Positions 45,247-54,900 of a stretch of DNA of 64,000 nucleotides are shown piece after piece. Within the stretch, counting starts at the first letter, position 1, and each line of letters opens with the position of its first letter. A program made the position numbers and the translations under genes. Below the pieces are notes generated by a model that saw only the letters and a list, made by a program, of their open reading frames with translations, ran no database searches and had not been told where the DNA came from. Source of the stretch: Adiantum capillus-veneris (taxonomy: Eukaryota; Streptophyta; Polypodiopsida; Polypodiales; Pteridaceae); NCBI GenBank assembly GCA_014529385.2, contig CM043963.1, positions 101,040,912 to 101,104,911 on the forward strand, given 5' to 3'.

Positions 45247-46145
45247 CGGTGGTCGGGTAGAATGTGAGGTAGCATCATACTCTTCTGAAAAGGGATTAGT
45301 CGACTTGCTAGGGGAGTAGGTGGCTCTTGGTACCTCGTCGGGGCCATAGGTCGATGCTCCCGGAACTGTTCCTTTTCAACCTCTTCTGGGAGAATACGTT
45401 TGTATTCTTGCCCGTATCTGTCAACGAAAACAATATCCTTCCCCATAGCAGTTTCATATGAAAATAAGTAAAGAACCTTGTCTTTGCTTAATTCATTCGG
45501 GTATGGTTCCTTGCATTGAAAGTAAGAGACTATTCCTTCGCTTTCATGCTTGTAAATTCCTACATTCTCATTATAGGTTGGGACTCTGGTTGTTTTCTTA
45601 TCATACATAAAAAGCGCTCCAGGTAGATCAATGTTAGGAGGCAGTTCTTGGGTTTCTGAAACCATTTTCCCTTTGGCCACGTTATCCCCATATCTGTTGT
45701 AATCCTCAGGGTTACTCACTATCAGATAGTGGTTTTCCTTTTCGTCTCTGAATCTATCTCCATCATCGTAGACTCGAATTATCTCTAGTCTCTGAGCCGG
45801 TCTTTCTTCAATACAGATACACTTGCGTTCCCGATAGTCAGAATAGACTAGGGCTTCCCTCGAGTTAGTTCCTTCCAAGAAGATCATAGTGAACTGGGTT
45901 TCGTTTAAAGGATGTAGGGAGGTTCTCCCCCCTGGCATTGATCCTTCACCGTTGAACCCTACTGGCTGTTGACTCCCCATCATGAAGAAGGAATTTTCCG
46001 ATGAAGTGTCAGTATCACTACCCTCTTCAATGATTGGTGCCAATGGGTCTAGTCTTGTCTGAGTTACACTCTCTTCTGTTGACGTGGTGCTAATTTGACT
46101 TTTGACACTTTTAGCTCCCGACTTAACAAAGGCTCCTGACCTCAA
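45174..46145 (-). CDS. Gag N-terminal extension, unrecognised domain with YxDxxGxxY-like units
   Basis: An open frame of about 323 codons preceding Gag core and overlapping it in another frame. No in-frame ATG lies at its start (first codon TTG); the first internal Met is about residue 53, so translation may begin there or after splicing. It has no family I recognise. It repeats short units of the type aromatic-x-D-x-x-G-x-x-Y: VYDDGDRFRDEKENHYLIVS, FVDRYGQEYKRILPEE and ALVYSDYRERKCICIEE. Similar units occur more often in the N-terminal part of the second LTR element (51550-53450). Confidence 0.55.
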   Translation of the reverse strand: MRSGAFVKSGAKSVKSQISTTSTEESVTQTRLDPLAPIIEEGSDTDTSSENSFFMMGSQQPVGFNGEGSMPGGRTSLHPLNETQFTMIFLEGTNSREALVYSDYRERKCICIEERPAQRLEIIRVYDDGDRFRDEKENHYLIVSNPEDYNRYGDNVAKGKMVSETQELPPNIDLPGALFMYDKKTTRVPTYNENVGIYKHESEGIVSYFQCKEPYPNELSKDKVLYLFSYETAMGKDIVFVDRYGQEYKRILPEEVEKEQFREHRPMAPTRYQEPPTPLASRLIPFQKSMMLPHILPDHRCPTTRTNQLLSHHCRHGFDRVLP

Positions 46146-47800
46146 ATATATATGAATGAAAGTTTTGTTGCAAACTTAAAGCTTACCTGGACTCCTTCTT
46201 CCTGTATAGCTTTGTGATGACCTCCTTGTGTGATCTACACAAAGATGTTTAGTCTGTTCACAAGTGTTTTCCCTGAATTACCAAAAATCTTCCAAGTATA
46301 TACAGTAACCACTTAGGCAGTCTTCTGGTGGTCCAATTTCAATTCTGAAATGATGGCTGGGATCTATATAGAGAGTATGTCCTAGCAGTATAGTCACCAA
46401 TTACAAAAAATGTCTAACTCACTACTTCCTAAGTCTATCGCGATAGACTGACAGTTTGCTCAGCACAAGTCAATTCAAAATTGTGACTTTACCCTTGGGT
46501 TTCAGTTACCCTCTATAGCCTATCCCTCTAGTTTTGTGAAGTTTGGACACTTGGGTTGGGTTTTGGTCCCCTTTTAGTATTTCAGTCAAAGCTTGATTCT
46601 CTATCTGACCCTCAGCTTGACTTTCAGTGATCTAAATGCCTTGAATTTTGGTGTGTGTGCTATTTAGGCCCCGATAAAGCTCTCCTTAGGGAAAATTTGA
46701 AAGAAAAGTTCCCCAGCAGAAAGTTCCTTGGTCTATCGCGATAGACTGAGCACTTTCTTCATTTTCAGCTTTTTTCCAAAGTTTTCCCCATAGTTAGTTT
46801 AGTCTCCCCTTGTGTAGTGCATTGACCAATTTTGGCACTGTTTGGACATTGGGTCAAAGATTTATTGCCCTTGTCTCTGAATTCAGACTCCCAACACCAG
46901 TTTTGAAGTTTTGGGGTCAAAATTTGGTGTTCAAATTCACTAATTTTTGTGATTACCCTTGTATTGATGTGTTAAGCTTGTGGTATCAGGGTTTTTTGCT
47001 TGTTGCTAGACAAACACCACTTTCACCAGTCTATCGCGATAGACCAGGCAGTGAGCAATGGGGACTTAAGTTTTTGTCTGTTTTTGCATAGTCTTGTTCC
47101 CTGTGCCCATACAAGTCTATCCCCCAAGTTTTGTGAAGTTTGGACTTATTTTGACCTCAAAACTTAAGCACTTCAAAAATTTCACTTTTCTTTGACTATT
47201 CACAACTCCATTGCACTTAAAGTGATGCAAATTTGATGGCACTGCATCTTAAACTTGTGCACTTCAGTCATTCCTCATGACACAGTCAGTTTACCCTTGG
47301 CTAATGGTTATATCTCATCTTGGACTCTTTTAGGTTCACTTTAGTGTTTCCTTATGACAATCATCTGTTTCTTTTTTCCTTTTGTTGGTTTTGGTCACAG
47401 TTTTTATGTTTTCTCGAGTGTTGAATCATAAATTTCAATGTCGACTCTTTTCACCCTTTTCAAGGGTATATGAGGTGGGTTTTGCTTTCAAGGCAAGCAA
47501 ACAGCCTTATTGTTTCTTCTTTTTGTTTGTTTTTTGCGGTTTTACAGCGTTTTTCTACTCTATTTCTTCACAAGTATAACAAGCACTCAAAACCAAAAAC
47601 CATAACTCCTCATTATCCTATTTAACTAAATCTAACTAGTCGCAGACCCTCCGCAAGACACAGGCTTCTTGGCTATCCACTATACCTCAGGATACTCTAT
47701 CCTGGATCTTGTTCTAAAAGTTTAAGCTCTCTCTAGTCAAAACTAAAGTAAGCTAACCATCACACGAGTGACGTAGATCTCCCTACTTAAGGTCTTGTGT
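46146..47800 (-). promoter_or_regulatory. 5' leader with candidate splice donor
   Basis: About 1.65 kb of untranslated leader between the primer site and gag. It contains three ~300-bp units, each with the palindrome GTCTATCGCGATAGAC. A strong donor-like CCAG|GTAAGC (element sense) has its first intron base at 46186, upstream of gag. No long frame is supported. Confidence 0.6.
46432..47044. promoter_or_regulatory. Three copies of the palindrome GTCTATCGCGATAGAC in the 5' leader
   Basis: Sites at 46432-46449 (18-bp perfect), 46731-46746 (16-bp perfect) and 47029-47044 (16-bp perfect), spaced about 299 and 298 bp. Partial relics lie in the LTRs: TCGCGATAGACC at about 29528 and the mutated TCACGATAGAAC at about 48157. 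They match the four sites in the spacer before the 3' ORF. Confidence 0.93.
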
Positions 47801-47817
47801 CCCCGGCAACGGCGCCA
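47801..47817 (-). promoter_or_regulatory. Primer-binding site, tRNA-Asp type
   Basis: Minus-strand TGGCGCCGTTGCCGGGG starts one base after the 5' LTR end. The plus strand reads CCCCGGCAACGGCGCCA, which I recall as the 3' end, with CCA, of plant tRNA-Asp(GTC). It primes minus-strand cDNA synthesis and fixes the element's orientation. Confidence 0.9.
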
Positions 47818-47818
47818 A

Positions 47819-48739
47819 TGTTTTAGGGCAAAACTACTCCCCTGTTCATACTCACGAGTACGACACAGACAACATACTTATCATCTGATGACACGACTAA
47901 CCCGTAGGTGCACGTAGGCAATCTCATTAGCTTGTCAGGCTGAGACCAATCTACACATACACACTTTTATGATGCATCACTCATTAACCCTGATAAAATG
48001 CAACCCACTCTATCCCTTATCGCTTACAACACAGTTTACACGTCCAATGAACTCGGAATCGCATCAAACTTACTAGGCATCATCCTCTCACTAGGACATA
48101 CTTACCTATAAGTCTAATCTCACCAGATTTGAACCCTAGCTATCTCGAATGCTGTCACGATAGAACAACATGTCATAATCCAAAAGTGGGCGAAACTTAA
48201 GTTTATCAATATCTATGTGTAGCTAATCTCTTTCTCATTCCATGAAGCACTTGATTATTGAAAACAGACACCGTTTGTGCTACTTACAAGCAAAACAAGC
48301 TCGTGGAAGAATCGATCGCGATCAACTCGAAACGGCGAATGCATGGCGTGGGCGCGTAGCTCTCGGAGAGACTATCGCGGTGGTGTGGTCATGTCATGAA
48401 TCCGGTGAGGGAGAAGCGCATAGCGAAGAGGATAAGACACACACTCTCTCTCTCTCTCTCTCCGACTCGTACGACACAGGATTAATTCAAATGTTGTTTT
48501 TCAAAAATGGTTCTAAGGTGACTTTTATACTTTAGTCACCTTAGCTCAAAAATGTACATGGGGTTCTCTTGCTCATGATTACAAAGTGGGAATAAATATG
48601 AGTCCGGACTAGCTGACTAATATTTACATAATCGAGACGAATGGATCAAACTGATAAGACGTCTTTGACATAAAAAATGGAATTTGATATACTTTACAAA
48701 TGGGCTCATTACAACAGTTGGACCAATGGGGCTCCAACA
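47819..48739 (-). repeat. 5' LTR of the 19.5-kb element
   Basis: Pairs with 29192-30108 end to end. Differences by eye are mostly C/T and G/A transitions, consistent with methylation-driven decay. It is bordered by the primer site on one side and target duplication CTTGT (48740-48744) on the other. Confidence 0.97.
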
Positions 48740-48744
48740 CTTGT

Positions 48745-49204
48745 AGTCTTTTGAGGGTTGTGATATTTAGCACAAGTTGGTTGTGTGCATTTTTCATCCA
48801 AGCAGTAAAATTTTGGAGCAGGTGCAGCCGTGCACCATGGATGACAACGATGATGTTGTAGTCTTGTTGTCTTCTGAGAAGAAACTAGATACCATGGAGG
48901 TAAACACGTTCTTTGGACATATACGATGCAACATGTATTTTTTTGCAAAGAGAATTAGGAACATTATGAAATTACACTACAAGAGGTTTAGTCCATTATC
49001 ATGAGCATCAAAACAACAAAAGAAAACAGCAAGATAAATATTGGTAAAGTTGGTACTTCCATGGCTATAAGTATAGATCTCAACAATCAGGTATATGCGT
49101 GAGTATTATCAGAGGTATATACCCATGCTTATACCCACATCAAAACTGTCTATATACTCGATTGCACACTCACACTTATAAGTATAGATCCCAACAATCA
49201 GGTA
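48745..49204. other. Stretch between the two LTR elements
   Basis: Up to about 48826 it is the resumed ~120-bp tandem repeat. A 36-bp direct repeat (TATAAGTATAGATC..CAACAATCAGGTATATGC) occurs at about 49066 and 49177. A 75-codon open frame (48777-49004) has no recognisable similarity and I do not call it a gene. Confidence 0.5.
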
Positions 49205-49548
49205 TATGCATGTACGTTTGATTGGAGTGTGGTGCTCGATAGATCTATGTGTCTGTGCTTGAGATTAGTGTGTTGCATGATACGATTAGTGTTGTGAGCA
49301 TCTTGCAATTGTAGTATGTGTGATCGGGTTGATTAGAGGTGAAGAGAAGTGGATATGGAGATTGCCCTTCATTGCGGCTTAGCTCCTCCATAGGCCAAGA
49401 AGCTCACCTAGTAGAGTTAACCATTTGTGTTGCCACGATTAGCTCACTAAATGTGTGAGTGTTTCCATGCCCTAGCCGGGTAGCTCATCCCTCCGGATTG
49501 ATAATTTTGTTGGTCATTGGATCTATTGTAACAATGGGACCCCCAACA
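49205..49548 (+). repeat. 5' LTR, truncated (3' part only)
   Basis: From GATTGGAGTGTGGTGCTCGA on it matches 57603-57762 joined to 60668-60835 and ends GGGACCCCCAACA. About 590 bp of the 5' side, present in the 3' LTR, is missing; unrelated DNA lies upstream. Confidence 0.88.
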
Positions 49549-49570
49549 TTTGGCGCCGCTGCCGAGGACG
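49549..49570 (+). promoter_or_regulatory. Primer-binding site (tRNA-Asp-like)
   Basis: TGGCGCCGCTGCCGAGGA directly after the LTR matches the tRNA-Asp complement except at two positions, compared with the site of the 19.5-kb element. Confidence 0.75.
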
Positions 49571-51549
49571 ATGGCCTACGCTAGTGTAATTGTGGCATAA
49601 TCGAATGCATTCTCTCACTAATTTCACTTGCATGTTTATGTTTTTGTGCATTTTGAATGTGTATGCATGAAGCATTGTGTTTATAATTCCCTAATGTGTG
49701 ACCGTATCTTGCCAATTGTGTGTTTATACACTCTAATTTCTCACTAAACCCTTGCTAATTTGATTAATTTTTGCTAACTTACTAATGTGCTATGAAAGAT
49801 TGGAGCATTCGACCATTCAATTGATCTTCAACAGAAAGGTAATTAAGGGGTATTCTCAACCTCCCTAGAATCTAGAGATGTGTAGAATTGTGTAGAGATC
49901 CCACCATGATGATGCAATGTAATGCTATGCTATGTTGATGCAATGTGGATTGGAAATTTTGTGATCTTTCGTTTTCACGCCGTTGTAATGCCGAAATTTT
50001 TAAGATTTGGTGGCGTATGATTTGACAAGTTTCAATTGCTAATTGGGTGCCTAATCAAATTAATTGCATGATTGGATGGTCAACTTCAAGTGTGTGTGCA
50101 TTCTAATTGAGTGTGTGTATGCTAATTTGAGGTGTGTGTGCACTAATTTGCCCATGTTTGAGCACCTACAAATCAATGTGTGCGTTATGATTTTTCAATT
50201 GTGATGATTGATGTGTGTTGTGTTCCTGCCCAACTAATGATTTGTGAAGTCACATTGCAAATCTGACAAATTTAACCCTTTTGTGTGCGCACCTAAAGAT
50301 TGGTAAAAACTGCCAATTTTTTAGTGTGTGTGTGTGTGTACTAAAAAAATGTCTAATTTGTATGGTTAATTCAATGTTTTGATTGCATAAATGATGTGTG
50401 TAATGATTAAATGCTGCATTTTTGTGCTCAAAATAGGCATTTACACACTCTCATTGCGTCCATTTTTGACCTACTTTTGTCGGTAATTTTGTCGGTTTAA
50501 TTGCCTAGTATTGATTTTATTGATAAAATTGTTTGGCAATTGAATTGATGTAATTTTGGCAATTTTATTTGGCTTCACTATTCCCCAATATGTGGAGAAT
50601 TTGTAGAAAATTTTTGGGTATTTTATGGATAATTTTTGCAATTTTTGGTAATTTTTTGCTAATTTTTGCATTAATTTTTGGATAATTTCATAAAAATTTG
50701 ATTTTGCGATCTTTACAAGCTATTTTGTGTCTGCGTATTTACGGCATCATTTTGTTTGCATTTGTGCCCTTCGTGGTCGAGTTTTGAGCGTTTTGCTATT
50801 TCTGGGGACCCTAATGATATTTGTGTCGTAAATCGCGTTTTCGATAAAATCTGCTATTTTCAGTGTGCTTTTGTGTATCAAAAATGTTCGGTTGTGAATC
50901 TCGGTGATTTTCTAAGATTCTTAGAATTTTTTGGACTTTTCTGGCAAATCTTTGGATTTTCTGGCGAATTTTAGCATTTTCGACTAAATTTCGACCTAAT
51001 TTTGGCATTTTTTGGATATTTGAAAATAAAAAATTTAATAAAAATTTGGTTTCGGGCTTCCATACCTACCTTGCGGCGCATAAACTCTTCGTCGGATAGA
51101 TCTTTACGGTCTCTTGGGATAGTTTCCTACGATGTTAAAATAATCTTCCTTGGCTGTCCGCTCTAGTCCCGTTCCGCGTGAACACACCCCTCTCTCTCTC
51201 TCTCCCTTTTGCCGACTCCACACAAACACGCCGGGCCCTGGGACCCATGCCTTGTCGTTTACTGTCACTCTCTCTGCCCGTTCCATTGTGCAGTGTTAAA
51301 AAGAATCTGGGTCCAATGTATTTTAACCGGCTGAAATCCTAAAAATCGCGCGTAGATTTTGAGCTTGCCTTGAAGAAAACCGAGAAATTCTCATAAGTTT
51401 TAGTGTATCTGCTAAGCGACACCAAAATATGCCAATTGACAGTTTTTGCGGATTGAGCCAACATGGACTCAAATTGAGCTGAGAGTTCAAGTACAACAGA
51501 GCATGCTAGTAGTAGTGGCAACACGTGCACAATTGCAACATAGCAAATT
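49571..51549 (+). other. 5' leader of the second element, AT-rich
   Basis: About 2 kb without a supported gene. 50460-50700 and 50930-51040 are low-complexity AATTTTTGG-type sequence, and a short CT run lies near 51190. A Gag core expected about here was not found. Confidence 0.5.
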
Positions 51550-52718
51550 TTGCAACTATATGGCTACAATGGGGATAAATTTTTGTACATAGATACAGAA
51601 GGTCATAGATACTTGATGAGCAGTAAAAGCAACACAGGATCCAAGATTCTATTGATCAGGGTAAAGCCAGATTTAGAGAACTCCCAGATGTTCACAGACT
51701 TCAGTGGAGCTAGGTATTGCAAGCTGAAAGATGAAGTGCAAAAAATTGACCCAAGTGGTTATCCAGAAATCTGCACAAGCCAGAAAAGCATCTAGTTGGT
51801 GCATATGCAATCAGGGTCATTGTACATGGATTACAGGAGACAGATCTATAATCGAGAGCCAGTGATGGAAGATCCAACAGATTAGCCAATAGAAGCAAAT
51901 GTAATTGGAGAACCAAGTCAAAGACGGTACAAAGGTCAAGATGGAGCAATCTATAGCTTGATGCTCAGTGTTTTAAAAGAAGATGCCGACAACTTGGCAA
52001 GCATAGAAGCAGAAACTTCTTAGCAAGAGCTCGACATAACATAAACAAATGAAATACCACCAATCATGCGGTATTGCGCAGATTGTGGACGGAAAGGTGG
52101 ACATTTTTCTGAAGATTGTCCAAGAAATCCAGACAACAGGGATACAACAACTGCCAAGCAAGGTACAGAGAAAATTGAAAATGCGAATCTCGATGTAAGT
52201 GCATTTAACTCGTCACTTTTGATGCAATCAGATGATTCTGCATTACGATTAGAAGCACCATTAAAAGCACTGCAAACTGAGCATAAAAATGCAGAGGCAC
52301 CTGAAAAGCTTAAAATTGATTCTTTGAACAACAAATTCCTGCATGAATTTAGTAAAGGTGTTGAGATATCACCGAAGTTTGAAAAGATTGTTAGGTTTGC
52401 AAATGATTCTGCATCCACTACCACAAGTGTGCAATCATTCACAATTCTAAGAGACATATCAAACAGAATGATGTTAACATTGTATGGTACACATAATTCA
52501 TATGCACACTATGTAGACCAAAAAGACAATTGTACAAAAAGGATCAACCAGTGTTTGAACGGGCCACATACCAGCTCATAGAAGTGCGTCTAGTGATAGA
52601 TCAGAAAGGATGGTTCATTTCAGAGGAACGAATCTTTTATAGCCCATCCTCTCTAGAATTGAAGGATATTACCCGAGTGAACCCAGAAATCTCTTCAGAG
52701 CCAAACTCTCCTCCATAA
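51550..52718 (+). pseudogene. Gag-like N-terminal relic with YxDxxGxxY units and one CCHC knuckle
   Basis: Mostly one frame with several stops, shifting near 52550. It repeats units of the type FLYIDTEGHRYLM, MFTDFSGARYCKL, LYMDYRRQIYN and RYKGQDGAIYSLM. A zinc knuckle CADCGRKGGHFSEDC at about 52072 has C-x2-C-x5-H-x4-C spacing, one or two longer than usual. After it the text is acidic and Ser/Thr-rich. No capsid-type Gag core was recognised. It probably derives from an RNA-binding Gag. Confidence 0.6.
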
Positions 52719-53717
52719 GAAATCAAGATTTGATGTTGTGACCAAACGAACATATACTTTGACCAAAACAGTCATAGATACAAACGAGAGTCTAGCATCT
52801 ATGATACCTTGGGTCCTAAAATCACAGAAGTTCATATCATAGGAGACCCATGGGATAGAAAATATCATGACAAAGATAATGCTATTTATAGCTTGACCTA
52901 GGAAATAATATGTCATGTTTCACAAAGATACATAGGAAACTATGCAGAAGGTTTGCAGATGCCAAATATCAACAATGCTACCCAAAGTGTACCTTCACAG
53001 TCCCAAAAGGTGAGACTAAACCACAACCAAACAGTTTTGAACTCTTACAATGAAGTAGGCTATAGTGATCACCCTAGGAAGGGGGGAGCTGTAAATCCAT
53101 CAAGCTCGGCTTATATACCAGGAAATGCTACACCAGTTAGAATCCCGAAAGCCTTTAACCAACAGACCTCTTCAAAGCAGAAACCATTGAAAGATCATAT
53201 GGTTGTTGGAAGTTTCCAATTGACCCAAATTCCATCAGAGTCTACAGATAAATGCCTTTATGAAGATTATCAAGGACAAAAGTTTCAGTTGATCTCCACA
53301 AGTCAAAGTCAAAAGCCAAGAAATCCAATAGTGTTCAAACAGTTACATGTGATCAAGCTCACATATGCATATCAAGATGCCAATGGTAACGAATATCAGC
53401 AAGATCAAGACCTTGTAGAAACCCCTATGGATGGTAAGACTGAAGTCAAGGACTATCTGAAGATGATGCAAAGCCTCAAGCTGCCAGAACAAGTGGCACA
53501 AAAGTCAAAGTCAATGGGAGCTAAAGTCCAAAAAGCTACACAAAGGTCACCACCGAAATCTCCTCCGGAGAGACGGATTCTGCTAGAAAGTACAATGGAT
53601 CTTTTAAGGTCAAAGGTTACTCAGATGCAGATAGACAATGCTCAACAATTGCAAAAAGGTGCAATATTACAGCCAATGGAGCCAACATTGATTGAAGCAG
53701 GTGGTCAAAGCAAATAA
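52719..53717 (+). pseudogene. Gag-like relic, continuation
   Basis: Continues in one frame with stops, including a 254-codon open piece (52953-53717). More units of the same type occur: IYFDQNSHRYKRES, KYHDKDNAIYSLT, CLYEDYQGQKFQLIS and YAYQDANGNEYQQDQ. Pro/Ser/Gln/Lys-rich linkers separate them. A single stop at 53715 separates it from the protease-like region. Function of the units is unknown. Confidence 0.55.
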
Positions 53718-53786
53718 AATGCAGATAAAGTTCAACCAAAGGATACTGCCACAACAAAAGAATTCATTTCAGACACAAACCCTGAA

Positions 53787-54900
53787 ATGATCTGCAACAT
53801 CATTGGTGAACACAGAGAAAAACTGTCAAGAGAAATAAAGCTAGATTTTCAACTAGACAAGAATCTCATGTCTTTTCGCACTTGGAAAAGATGTGGCCAA
53901 CCACAGCTGGAAGATGCTCCTGAATTTGTGAGCATATTAGGAAATAAACGAGTAGAATGTTGGGGAATCATCTCCACCACCATTGCAGTAAGTTCACCTA
54001 CCATCATAACTCAACTCCAAGTGATCACAGCAAAGGATATGCCAGACGACATCATAATGGGAATGCCAATGGCCCAGGAGATGCTAGAGATACAAAATGG
54101 AAACAAGATGCAGTCTTCAAAGACAACAAAGAATGAAGATCAAGACTGGTCACCTGCGGACGAAAGCTCAAAGTCCTCAAGCACGGTTAAAATGGAGACT
54201 TATATCAAAGCAAATCTTATTGAGGATGATTCATGTCCATCATTTAGAACTTTAGAAGAGCTTAAAGCAAATCAGGAAATAGTAAGTGCAAATCAAACAG
54301 AACAAAGAACAACCACAGAAGCTATTGAGCAGAGAATGCCATCAAAGCCAAAAGTAAAGAAGAATGAGGTTGCAGAAAAACAGGAAGAAAGAGGAAGTCC
54401 AAAGATCAATCACTCATTGCCAGCTAAATCAAATGATGCAAGCCAAATTGGAACACAAAGTCTCAAGCTACTCTCCATAGAGACACAATCAGATCAAGAT
54501 GAGACCATGGAAAAAACAAAACAAATACAAAGATCTTCAGTAGAACCAACAATGAGAATAGCTACAATTCTCAGCAGTACAAAAGGAGCAAGAGTCAGAT
54601 GCAATGCTCTACTGGATAAAGAAGCAAAATACAATATGGTTGCAGAGAACATCCAAAGGATCCTCTAGATCACTCCATGCAAACATGATAGCAAAACAAT
54701 GCGAGGTTTGCATACAAGTAAAAAAGAAATGGTTGCCACCCTTAGCATCCAAAATCATGAAGAGCAGGTGAAGTTTTAGGTGAAGCCTTCAAAGGAAATG
54801 CTTGCAGATGTCATCCTCAGACATCAGTGGTTAGACCAACACAAGGCCTACAAAGAAGATAAAATGCTAATACTATCTTCTCCAAGAGGTAGCCAACAAC
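53787..54900 (+). pseudogene. Two retropepsin-like domains, both without the catalytic D-T/S-G
   Basis: Domain 1 (about 53840-54100): LDFQLDKNLMSFRTWKRCGQ, KRVECWGIISTTIAVSS and MPDDIIMGMPMAQEM follow the retropepsin plan (xxDTGAxxSxxS..W..LG, then DIIxGMPWL), but the DTG is replaced by DKN. Domain 2 (about 54590-54870): RCNALLDKEAKYNMVAENI resembles ALLDTGAxxNxI with DTG changed to DKE, and ends ADVILRHQWLDQHKAYKED (DVILGxxWL). An acidic Ser/Lys-rich linker of about 170 residues lies between them. Stops occur in domain 2. Loss of both DTG motifs means no protease activity is expected. Confidence 0.6.

Larger units (their letters stand above)
29192..48739 (-). mobile_element. Complete 19.5-kb Ty3/gypsy-type LTR retrotransposon
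   Basis: Bounded by two TG...CA LTRs of about 0.92 kb and a perfect 5-bp target duplication CTTGT (29187-29191 and 48740-48744). Transcription sense is minus: 5' LTR at 47819-48739, primer site, long leader, gag with CCHC knuckles, retropepsin, RT-RNaseH, integrase, a second retropepsin, a 2.6-kb non-coding spacer, a 1,140-codon 3' ORF, polypurine tract and 3' LTR. The PR-RT-RH-IN order is Ty3/gypsy. The tRNA-Asp-type primer site, lack of a chromodomain and large size with an extra 3' ORF fit the Athila/Tat-like (OTA) side; that placement is inference. Several in-frame stops and frame changes indicate this copy is inactive. The LTRs differ at eight sites in the first ~155 bp, mostly transitions. 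Confidence 0.97.

Noticed and set aside
33858-47044. Palindromes as transcription terminators or ribozymes
   Set aside because: No loop between arms for a stable hairpin terminator and no catalytic core sequence nearby; eukaryotic context.
48777-49004. 75-codon open frame between the two LTR elements
   Set aside because: No recognisable similarity, partly within the old tandem repeat; length is within chance.
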